Shown: positions 1-6,482 of the stretch, piece after piece
Position numbering within the stretch: the stretch's first letter is position 1
How the letters are laid out: each line of letters begins with the position of its first letter
Assembly: GCA_027356675.1 (NCBI GenBank)
Contig: DAHVXO010000041.1
Coordinates: 1-9,983 of the forward strand
DNA: 9,983 nt
DNA from: Symbiobacteriaceae bacterium
Lineage (GTDB): Bacteria > Bacillota_E > Symbiobacteriia > Symbiobacteriales > Symbiobacteriaceae
Direction: 5' to 3'
Program-made: the position numbers and the translations under genes
Notes under the pieces: generated by a model
Told to the model about the DNA's origin: nothing
Seen by the model: the letters and a program-made list of their open reading frames with translations, nothing else
Database searches by the model: none

Positions 1-155
1 CGATCTGGGCGCCCGGAATGGATGTCAACGGCCGATTAGCCACCCTGCAATACCCCTTCCTACTGCACAAGCAAACGCCTCGCAGGGTTGCGCGGCTAAA
101 CAGAATGCGTGCCTCAATGGCATCTATCTTACCGGGAAAACGGCCTCCTGTCTAC
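1..155. other. Sequence downstream of bshA, no firm gene
   Basis: This is the stretch after the bshA stop, read on the minus strand. I see no clear intrinsic terminator. A GTG at 43-41 (minus) preceded by a purine-rich AGGAAGGGG could open a gene running off the left edge (first residues MANRPLTSIPGAQI), but only 14 codons are visible. A perfect TTGACA hexamer also lies at 28-23 (minus), and its matching -10 element would fall outside the window. Neither reading can be decided here. Confidence 0.3.
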
Positions 156-1310
156 TCAATCGCCCAGAGAGGCGAGGCGCATGGGCGCCGGGACGCCGAC
201 GACCTGCCGGTACACCTGCTCGTAAAGCGGGACGATCTTGCCTGCACAGAACTCGTCCTGGACGCGCATGGCGCCGGCGTCGCCCATCTGCCGCTGGAGA
301 TCCGGGTCCCGGAGGATCTGCAGGGCCCTGGTAGCCATGGCCTCCACATCGCCCACGGGGCAGAGGAAACCGGTCTCGCCATCCACGACCACTTCGGGCA
401 GCCCGCCCACACGGGACGCCACCACGGGGACGCCACAGGCCATCGCCTCCGCAGCAGCCAGGCCGAAGGATTCCTGCTCGGAAGGCAGCAGGAACAGATC
501 CGCCACGGAGAGCAACGGGACCACCTGGTCCTGGTTGCCCATGAAGAGCACCCGATCCCGCAGCCCGAGGGAGTTGACGAGGTCGACGCAGGGTTTCATC
601 TCCGGGCCGTCGCCGATGAGGACAAGCTTGGCCGGCATGGCCGCGGCAATCCAGGAGAAGACCCGGATCGCGTCGTCCGCCCGCTTGACCTTGCGGAAGT
701 TAGACATGTGTACGACAATCTTCTCGCCGCAGTTCGCCAGGCGGCTGCACATGCCCGGCGCCGATGTGCGTTGCCACTGCTCACACTCGAGGAAGTTCGG
801 AATCACGTGAATGTCCACAGTGACGGGCAGGTTGCGGTAGGTGTCCGCCCGCAGGGAGTGCGACACAGCGGTCACAGCATCCGAACGGTTGATGGAGAAC
901 GCGATGGTCTCTGTGAAGGACGGGTCGGCGCCCATCAAGGTGATATCCGTACCGTGGAGCGTGGTCACGATCTTCGGCCCCCCTGCCCCCAGCATCTCGC
1001 GGGCCAGGAAGGCGGCCGTCGCGTGTGGGATCGCATAATGGGCATGGATGACGTCCAGACCCACCAACCGGTGCACCTCCACCAGCTTGTTGGCCAGGGT
1101 GAGCAGGTAGGGCGGATCTTTGAAGAGCGGATAGGTCGGGGTCTCAACCTGATGGAAGTAAACATTGTCGCAGAATGTATTGAGCCGGAACGGCAGGTCG
1201 GATGAGATTACATGGACTTCATGGTCCCGCCGAGCTAGCTGCTTGGCCAGCTCTGTCCCGACGATCCCGCTGCCGCCGATACTCGGGTAACATACGATGC
1301 CAATCTTCAT
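156..1310 (-). CDS. bshA: N-acetyl-alpha-D-glucosaminyl L-malate synthase BshA
   Basis: This GT4-family glycosyltransferase makes the first committed step of bacillithiol synthesis, joining GlcNAc from UDP-GlcNAc to L-malate in the cytoplasm. The protein is 384 aa, close to the Bacillus enzyme (about 377). It starts MKIGIVCYPSIGGSG with the glycine-rich loop at residues 12-15. HAHYAIPHA is at 89-97, HGTDIT at 119-124, and SNFRKVKR at 203-210 fits the sugar-nucleotide phosphate site. The E-x7-E motif of retaining GT-B enzymes is E280/E288 in ESFGLAAAE. The ATG at 1310 is preferred because GGAGGG lies a few bases upstream and the family's conserved N-terminus begins there; 17 further in-frame codons upstream look unlike the family. 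It is divergent from mrfAB. No bshB or bshC is visible, so the rest of the pathway must lie elsewhere. Confidence 0.93.
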   Translation of the reverse strand: MKIGIVCYPSIGGSGIVGTELAKQLARRDHEVHVISSDLPFRLNTFCDNVYFHQVETPTYPLFKDPPYLLTLANKLVEVHRLVGLDVIHAHYAIPHATAAFLAREMLGAGGPKIVTTLHGTDITLMGADPSFTETIAFSINRSDAVTAVSHSLRADTYRNLPVTVDIHVIPNFLECEQWQRTSAPGMCSRLANCGEKIVVHMSNFRKVKRADDAIRVFSWIAAAMPAKLVLIGDGPEMKPCVDLVNSLGLRDRVLFMGNQDQVVPLLSVADLFLLPSEQESFGLAAAEAMACGVPVVASRVGGLPEVVVDGETGFLCPVGDVEAMATRALQILRDPDLQRQMGDAGAMRVQDEFCAGKIVPLYEQVYRQVVGVPAPMRLASLGD

Positions 1311-1599
1311 AGGATCGCTCCCTCCGGATTCACAGCGTCCACCCGAGGCCAGGATGCTCACCAGGGTCGTTCAGTTGGCGGCTGCAAGACTCAGACACCC
1401 TTCTGCATATTGGACGCCAACCTTCGTTCCCAGGAGACGGTCGGGTTGGGCAGGCCCACGGGCGAACACCCTTTCGATTTTCCGGGGACAGATGAGCGTT
1501 ATGTCAACTACGTAGGAGGGTTCACGATCATCGTTGATGAAGTAATAGACCACGCGTCCGGGTGCTCACGTTTGCAAGCTTGGGGAGGCGCCGGTCAGC
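1311..1599. promoter_or_regulatory. Divergent intergenic region between bshA and mrfA
   Basis: These 289 bp must hold the promoters of bshA (leftward) and mrfAB (rightward). I could not find a convincing -35/-10 pair for either. The SD of bshA (GGAGGG) is at the left end, and a GGGGAGG about 11 nt before the mrfA ATG is at the right end. An imperfect dyad CGAACACCCTTTCG at 1463-1476 resembles the Firmicute LexA box (core GAAC-N4-GTTC) with one core mismatch. A strong AGGAGG at 1514-1519 has no well-placed start codon after it. A 60-codon GTG-initiated reading frame (1371-1553, minus) lacks an SD and is probably chance. Confidence 0.45.
1463..1476. promoter_or_regulatory. Possible SOS-like (LexA/DinR) operator
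   Basis: CGAACACCCTTTCG has CGAA/TTCG outer arms and reads GAAC-N4-TTTC, one base from the GAAC-N4-GTTC core of Firmicute SOS boxes. It lies 124 bp before the ATG of the DNA-repair gene mrfA. No promoter is recognisable around it, and the match is weak enough to occur by chance, so this is only a candidate. Confidence 0.18.
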
Positions 1600-3873
1600 A
1601 TGAACCTATCGCAGTTGTTGGACAAGTTGGCGGGCGACCGGACCTTCCGCCAGAACCTGACAGAGTGGCACAAGCTGCCACCGGTTGCCGCCCGGTATGG
1701 GGAATTCCCCGGGGCGCTGGACCCCCGCATCGTCGCGGCCCTGCGGGAAAAAGGCATCGCGCAACTCTATACGCATCAGGCCCAGTCGGTAGAGGCCACC
1801 CTGGCAGGCAAGAACGTCGTGGTGGTAACGCCCACGGCCTCCGGTAAGACCCTTTGCTACAACCTGCCTGTCCTCAGCAAGGTCCTGCAAGATCCCGCCA
1901 GCAGGGCGCTCTATCTCTTCCCCACCAAGGCGCTGGCGCAGGACCAGGTGGCGGAGGTCAAATCCCTGGCAGACCGGCTGGGGGCCGACATCAAATCGTA
2001 CGTATATGACGGCGATACGGCGCCCCAGGTTCGGCAGATTTGCCGGCAGGCCGGGCATATCGTCATCACGAACCCGGATATGCTGCACACCGGGATCCTC
2101 CCCCACCATACCAAGTGGGTGAAGCTCTTCGAGAACCTGCGCTACATCGTCATCGACGAGTTGCACCAGTACCGGGGCGTCTTCGGGTCGCATCTGGCGA
2201 ACCTGATGCGCCGGCTTCGCCGTATTTGCGAGTTCTATGGGTCCAATCCGGTCTTCATCTGCTCGTCAGCGACGATTGCGAACCCCCGTGAACTCGCGGA
2301 AGGGCTGATTGGCCGGCCGGTCACCCTGGTGGACGACAACGGCGCGCCACGGGGGGAGAAGCACTTTCTGCTCTATAACCCGCCGCCGGTAGGGCGGGAT
2401 GGGCTCCGGGAGTCATCGCTCAAGGCGGCGAGCCGGGTGGCCGGGGAGCTGCTGAGCAATCGCGTGCAGACCATCGTCTTCGCCCGCAGCCGCCAGAACG
2501 TGGAGATCCTCACGACCTACCTGCGGGAGCGGGTGGGTTCCGGGCTCGCCTCCCGCATCATGGGATACCGGGGCGGCTACCGCCCGGGCGAGCGGCGGGA
2601 GATCGAACGGGGCCTGCGCGGCGGGGAGATTATGGGCGTGGTCTCGACCAACGCACTGGAACTGGGCATCGACATCGGCCAGTTGGAGGCCTGCGTCATG
2701 TGCGGCTACCCGGGCACCATCGCCTCGGCCTGGCAGCAGGCGGGTCGGGCGGGTCGGCGGGGGTCCACATCGCTGACCGTCATGGTGGCATCGGCTTCAC
2801 CGCTGGATCAGTACGTGATCGCCCACCCCGAGTACTTCTTTCACCGGGCGCCGGAACTGGGGCTGATCAACCCGGACAACTTGCTGATCCTCGTCAGCCA
2901 CCTCAAATGTGCGGCCTTTGAGTTGCCCTTTGTGGACGGGGAGCGGTTCGGGGTCGAAACCACGACCGAGATCCTCGGCTACCTGGAGGAAGAGCGCATC
3001 CTCCGGCACACCGGCGGCAAGTGGCACTGGTCGGCAGAGAACTTCCCGGCCGAGAACATCAGCCTGCGCAGCGTCGATGCCGAGAATGTGGTGATCATTG
3101 ACCAGAGCATCACGGGCAGCAATCAGGTCCTGGGTGAGATTGATCAAATCGGCGCCATGACCATGCTGCACACCAACGCCATCTACCTGCACCAGGGGCA
3201 GCAATTCCACGTCGACCGGCTGGAATGGGGCGAGAAGAAGTCCTATGTCCATAAGGTGGACGTGGAATACTATACCGACGCCAACCTGGCGGTCACCATC
3301 AAGCCGCTGGAGGTCCTCAAGGAGAAGCGGGAACTGGGCATCGACGTGCGCTTCGGCGAGGTCATGACCGCCGCCAAGGCTACCATCTTCAAGAAGATCC
3401 GGCTGCACACCCACGAGAACATGGGCTGGGGGGAAATCCACCTGCCTGAGTACGAAATGCACACTGCAGCCTACTGGGTGGCCCTGCCGGATGATCTGTG
3501 CGAGGGCTTCAGCCAGGACGAACTCCAGTCGGCCCTGGTGGGACTGGGACATTTGCTCAAGAGCCTGGCGCCGATGTACCTCATGTGCGACCCCGCTGAC
3601 CTGCACCAGGTGGTCCAGGTGCGGTCCCCCTTCAGTGACAAGCCTACGGTCTACCTCTACGATGCCTACCCGGCCGGTATCGGTCTGGGTGAGAAATGCT
3701 ATGACCTGCATCCCATGCTGTTGGGGGCAGCGCTGGACCGGGCCCGGTCGTGTGAGTGCGCGCACGGGTGCCCGTCCTGCGTGGGACCGGCGGCGGAGAC
3801 GGGGAACGTTACGGGCGCCAAGACCGGTGTCTTGCGGATTCTGGAGCGGGCGATGGCGGATGGCCTCCAGTAG
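1600..3873 (+). CDS. mrfA: MrfA (YprA) superfamily 2 DNA helicase
   Basis: This is a DExH-box SF2 helicase of the MrfA/YprA family. In B. subtilis it works with the MrfB nuclease to repair mitomycin C damage independently of UvrABC. At 757 aa it matches the Bacillus protein (about 750) along its whole length. Walker A is TPTASGKT at 77-84, the DExH box is DELH at 186-189, motif III is SAT at 223-225, and motif VI is QAGRAGRRG at 380-388. Stretches such as ALYLFPTKALAQDQ and GHIVITNPDML are hallmarks of the family. The C-terminal metal-binding module is present, with cysteines C718, C720, C724 and C727 in CECAHGCPSC, the zinc site of the MrfA-specific (DUF1998/MZB) domain. The ATG follows GGGGAGG by 11 nt. 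mrfB follows after 27 bp, so the two are surely one operon. No catalytic motif is missing. Confidence 0.95.
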   Translation: MNLSQLLDKLAGDRTFRQNLTEWHKLPPVAARYGEFPGALDPRIVAALREKGIAQLYTHQAQSVEATLAGKNVVVVTPTASGKTLCYNLPVLSKVLQDPASRALYLFPTKALAQDQVAEVKSLADRLGADIKSYVYDGDTAPQVRQICRQAGHIVITNPDMLHTGILPHHTKWVKLFENLRYIVIDELHQYRGVFGSHLANLMRRLRRICEFYGSNPVFICSSATIANPRELAEGLIGRPVTLVDDNGAPRGEKHFLLYNPPPVGRDGLRESSLKAASRVAGELLSNRVQTIVFARSRQNVEILTTYLRERVGSGLASRIMGYRGGYRPGERREIERGLRGGEIMGVVSTNALELGIDIGQLEACVMCGYPGTIASAWQQAGRAGRRGSTSLTVMVASASPLDQYVIAHPEYFFHRAPELGLINPDNLLILVSHLKCAAFELPFVDGERFGVETTTEILGYLEEERILRHTGGKWHWSAENFPAENISLRSVDAENVVIIDQSITGSNQVLGEIDQIGAMTMLHTNAIYLHQGQQFHVDRLEWGEKKSYVHKVDVEYYTDANLAVTIKPLEVLKEKRELGIDVRFGEVMTAAKATIFKKIRLHTHENMGWGEIHLPEYEMHTAAYWVALPDDLCEGFSQDELQSALVGLGHLLKSLAPMYLMCDPADLHQVVQVRSPFSDKPTVYLYDAYPAGIGLGEKCYDLHPMLLGAALDRARSCECAHGCPSCVGPAAETGNVTGAKTGVLRILERAMADGLQ

Positions 3874-3900
3874 GCAGCCTGCAGCGGGAGGATGGGAAAC

Positions 3901-5199
3901 ATGGACCTGCGAGAGCGGCTGCGGCTGCTGAAGGCGGCCGGTGCGGGTCGCCCCGAACAGTCCCCGCCCATACCGGCGCTTGCGTTTGAGACCGAGGCGC
4001 GTCCTGCCGGCTCTGTGCCGCTCCCTACCCTGCTGGGCGGCAGCCTCGACGGCTACATCGTGGGCAGCGACGCTGGTGAGACCTTCTACATCGAGACGCG
4101 CTATCCAGTGGAGCAATGCCGGGGGCCGCTGCCGCTTAAGCATCTCTTGCAGGTACCCGGCGAGAGCTGGGAGAGACTGGGGTGCGTGCCGCGGACGCTT
4201 GACCCGCGCCATGCGGTCTTCCTGGACACGGAAACGACCGGCCTCGCGGGTGGTACGGGCACATATGCCTTCCTGGTCGGCCTGGGTTTCTTCGACCGCT
4301 TTGACTTTGTCGTCCGCCAGTACTTCCTGCGCGATTACGCCGAGGAAGGGGCCCTCCTGGAGGGCATCGCGGCGGACCTGGCGCCCTTTGAGGCACTGAT
4401 TACCTTCAACGGGAAGGCCTTCGACTGGCCCCTTCTGGAGACGCGCTACCGGATGGCGCGCCGCAGGCCCCCCCTCCCGGGCGCACCCCACCTGGACCTG
4501 CTCCACCCCGCCCGGCGGGTCTGGAAGGAACGCCTGCAGCAGTGCAACCTGACCAACCTGGAGGCCCAGGTCCTGGGCGTGCACCGGCAGGGGGACGTAC
4601 CCGGGCATCTGATCCCGCAACTGTACTTCGACTATCTGCGCTCCGGGCGGCTCGGGCCGCTGGCAGACGTGGTGCTGCATAACCGGCAGGACATCGTCAG
4701 TCTCGTCTCACTGGCGGGATGGCTCGGGCACATCGTCTCGGACCCCATGGGCCCGACCCCCGACGGCGAACTGGTCTGTGGCGATGACCTATATTCGGTG
4801 GGACGGCTTTTTGAGGACCGGGGGCTACTGGCCCAGGGACTGGCCTGTTATGAGGCCGCGTGTGAGCGAGGTACCCCCGCCGTCGGGGAGACCCGGGCGC
4901 TGCGGGAGCTGTCACGGGCATACAAGCGGGCCAGGGAGCATGGGCGGGCACACGCCATCTGGCAAGCCATGATCGCGGGAGCGGGTGCCACCAGCCTCTA
5001 CCCGTACGTAGAGCTGGCGAAACACTATGAACACGTGACCCGGGAATACGAACTGGCTCGAACCATGGCGGCACGGGCGCTGGAATTGGCCCATCGCCGG
5101 CGTACCATGGTGGGCACGTATGGACCAGGAACCCTCAGAGATTTGCAGGAGTTGCAGCGGCGCGTGGAGCGCCTCGACCGCAAGCTATCGGCCCGGTGA
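3901..5199 (+). CDS. mrfB: MrfB (YprB) DEDD-type 3'-5' exonuclease with C-terminal TPR-like region
   Basis: MrfB is the partner nuclease of MrfA: an RNase H-fold exonuclease of the DEDD class, thought to act on DNA that the helicase opens at the lesion. The 432-aa protein has a short variable N-terminus and then the nuclease domain. The first acidic motif is DTETTGLAGGTG with D109/E111. The second lies in ITFNGKAFDWP with D175. The third is HNRQDIVSL with H260/D264. From about residue 280 to the end come helical repeats resembling TPRs (for example GLLAQGLACYEAACERG), as in Bacillus YprB. The ATG at 3901 is chosen over an in-frame ATG at 3892 because GGGAGG abuts the latter directly but sits 9 nt from the former. 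A hairpin begins 12 bp after the stop. Confidence 0.93.
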   Translation: MDLRERLRLLKAAGAGRPEQSPPIPALAFETEARPAGSVPLPTLLGGSLDGYIVGSDAGETFYIETRYPVEQCRGPLPLKHLLQVPGESWERLGCVPRTLDPRHAVFLDTETTGLAGGTGTYAFLVGLGFFDRFDFVVRQYFLRDYAEEGALLEGIAADLAPFEALITFNGKAFDWPLLETRYRMARRRPPLPGAPHLDLLHPARRVWKERLQQCNLTNLEAQVLGVHRQGDVPGHLIPQLYFDYLRSGRLGPLADVVLHNRQDIVSLVSLAGWLGHIVSDPMGPTPDGELVCGDDLYSVGRLFEDRGLLAQGLACYEAACERGTPAVGETRALRELSRAYKRAREHGRAHAIWQAMIAGAGATSLYPYVELAKHYEHVTREYELARTMAARALELAHRRRTMVGTYGPGTLRDLQELQRRVERLDRKLSAR

Positions 5200-5211
5200 T
5201 CAGTTCTGCCA

Positions 5212-5247
5212 GGATCCCCCCGGTCATAAGAAAGGCCGGGGGGATTC
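5212..5247 (+). promoter_or_regulatory. Hairpin enclosing the ribosome-binding site of the pdaB-like gene
   Basis: ATCCCCCCGG at 5214-5223 is a perfect inverted repeat of CCGGGGGGAT at 5236-5245, with a 12-nt A-rich loop. A G-T wobble and a G-C pair extend the stem to 12 bp. The right arm contains GGGGGGA, the only plausible SD for the ATG at 5250. In mRNA the stem would hide that SD. There is no U-run after it, so it is a poor intrinsic terminator for mrfAB. It may damp translation of the pdaB-like gene or protect the mrfAB 3' end. Confidence 0.6.
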
Positions 5248-5249
5248 CC

Positions 5250-5981
5250 ATGTTCATCTGGACGCTGAACGGTCGCAGCATGGCACGCCGGTTCACCATC
5301 CTGCTCGCCCTGACCCTCATCACGTTCGCCGTGTCGGCCATGGGCATCCGGGGGCTCATGCGGGCCGCGGCCGAGGGCGAGGACCGCCCCCTCACACGCG
5401 CCAACAGTCCGGACGACCGGGTTGCACTGACCTTCGATGTCACCTGGGGACAGGATGAGCTGGTCAAGATCCTCGGTGTGCTGGAAGCCCAGGGCGTACA
5501 CGCCACCTTCTTCGCGGGCGGCACCTTCCTCAGCCTGCATCCGGAGCTGGTCAAGCAGATCGCCGCCAGGGGTCATGAAGTGGGAACCTTGGGCCAGAAG
5601 ATCGTGGACCTCTCGGTCCTGCCGCAGCCTGAGGTCGTCAGCGGCCTGCTCGCGAGCCAGTCGCTGCTCTCCAAGACCCTGGGGGGACCGGTGCGCTACT
5701 TCCGGCCACCGCAGGGGGAAGCGACGCCGAAGGTGGTGCAGGCAGCCCGGATGGCAGAACTCATTACCGTGACCCAGAGCCTCGATGCGCAGGACTACCT
5801 GAACCGGAAGGCATCCGATATCGCGGCGCGGGTCGTCAAGCGGGCCGTCCGTGGTGACATTATCCGGTTCACCGCCAGCGACTGGTCGAAGGAGACCGTG
5901 AGGGCGCTCCCCGTGATCATCAAGGATCTGCGGGGGCGCGGGTTCAAGCTCGTGCTGCTCTCAGAACTTGCGCCGGGATAA
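5250..5981 (+). CDS. PdaB-like polysaccharide deacetylase-fold protein, probably catalytically impaired
   Basis: This 243-aa protein has a short cytoplasmic N-terminus, one hydrophobic segment at about residues 12-33 (a signal anchor or uncleaved signal peptide), and an extracytoplasmic NodB/CE4 domain. The domain resembles PdaB, a Bacillus sporulation protein. TFDVTWG at 61-67 matches the PdaB variant of the usual TFDDGP, and RPPQGE at 152-157 is the conserved arginine motif. Active CE4 enzymes have an HxxxH metal pair shortly after GHEIG; here the segment reads HEVGTLGQKIVDL with neither histidine. The C-terminal LLHAS/LLHD motif reads IRFTAS, so that histidine is lost too. Deacetylase activity is therefore doubtful, and a structural or binding role is possible. 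The ATG at 5250 is chosen over one at 5196, which overlaps mrfB and gives an unfamiliar N-terminus. Its SD is inside a hairpin. A strong hairpin follows the stop. Confidence 0.8.
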   Translation: MFIWTLNGRSMARRFTILLALTLITFAVSAMGIRGLMRAAAEGEDRPLTRANSPDDRVALTFDVTWGQDELVKILGVLEAQGVHATFFAGGTFLSLHPELVKQIAARGHEVGTLGQKIVDLSVLPQPEVVSGLLASQSLLSKTLGGPVRYFRPPQGEATPKVVQAARMAELITVTQSLDAQDYLNRKASDIAARVVKRAVRGDIIRFTASDWSKETVRALPVIIKDLRGRGFKLVLLSELAPG

Positions 5982-5984
5982 GCA

Positions 5985-6019
5985 GGGGGCCGGACAGCAA
6001 GTTGCGCTGTCCGGCCCCC
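5985..6019. terminator. Strong hairpin between convergent genes, likely bidirectional terminator
   Basis: GGGGGCCGGACAGC at 5985-5998 and GCTGTCCGGCCCCC at 6006-6019 form a perfect 14-bp, very GC-rich stem with a 7-nt loop. It starts 4 bp after the pdaB-like stop and lies 8 bp beyond the stop of the convergent gene at 6027. Neither side has a proper U-run, so it may act as a processing or pausing barrier as much as a classic intrinsic terminator. Its place between two converging 3' ends strongly suggests it ends both transcripts. Confidence 0.75.
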
Positions 6020-6026
6020 CCTATGT

Positions 6027-6449
6027 TCATGCTTGCGTCAGCGATACCGGTACGGCAGTTCCCAGGAGCATTTCGCCCGTGCGGGCGTCAATAAGCGCCT
6101 GCACGATCGCTCCAGCCCCTGGCCGGAGCCGTTCGAAGATGCCACCGTCTCGGGCGCCCTGGGTCCGCAGACCCGCCACTATCACGACCCAGGCCGTCTC
6201 ACCGGCAGCCGCATGTGCACCCACCTGAATGTGGTCGCTGGAGAACGAAACCAGCACCTCGCGGTGGCCCCAGACCGTCAGCAGGTTGTCCAGATGCAAC
6301 TCCTGCACAGCGATGCCATAGGCCTGCGCGGCCTCGAAGGCCGGCTGTCCCACCGCTTCACCCCACTGGATGTGGAAGGGAGCGAACACGCCCCGGTAGT
6401 CCCATCTATCCAACGCGTGGCTGCGAGGTCTCCCGAGGTCCTCTGACAC
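6027..6449 (-). CDS. Protein of unknown function, last gene of the heme-related block
   Basis: I do not recognise this 140-aa protein. It is soluble-looking, with no signal peptide or membrane segment. The N-terminal half has WDYRGVFAPFHIQWG and a helix-like AFEAAQAYGIAVQELHLDN. The C-terminal part (about 65-135) looks like beta strands: AWVVIVAG, a loop, then ALIDARTGEML. The pattern of an aromatic strand followed by D-x-x-T-G-E is reminiscent of PepSY-type or similar small folds, but the match is too short to name. The start is GTG at 6449, supported by AGGGAGG 8 nt upstream. It begins 33 bp after the NirJ-like gene in the same direction, so it is probably cotranscribed with the radical SAM genes. 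An opposing frame (6033-6446, plus) is also open but has no such context. Confidence 0.7.
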   Translation of the reverse strand: MSEDLGRPRSHALDRWDYRGVFAPFHIQWGEAVGQPAFEAAQAYGIAVQELHLDNLLTVWGHREVLVSFSSDHIQVGAHAAAGETAWVVIVAGLRTQGARDGGIFERLRPGAGAIVQALIDARTGEMLLGTAVPVSLTQA

Positions 6450-6482
6450 GCTGTAGACCTCCCTGTGCCCCTACGGCCGGCT

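Noticed and set aside
18..1205. 395-codon plus-strand open frame opposite bshA
   Set aside because: It is antisense to a clearly conserved gene, has a composition rich in His, Arg and Gly without recognisable domains, and is a typical mirror frame in GC-rich DNA.
1514..1539. Strong AGGAGG followed by a two-codon ATG-AAG-TAA
   Set aside because: The spacing from SD to ATG is about 17 nt, too long for initiation, and the peptide would be two residues; no leader function can be supported.
1371..1553. 60-codon minus-strand frame in the bshA-mrfA gap
   Set aside because: It has a GTG start with no SD and no recognisable product, and it sits in a region that must hold two promoters.
2797..4680. 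627-codon minus-strand open frame across mrfA and mrfB
   Set aside because: Both genes beneath it are strongly conserved on the plus strand. The frame crosses their junction and encodes no recognisable motif.
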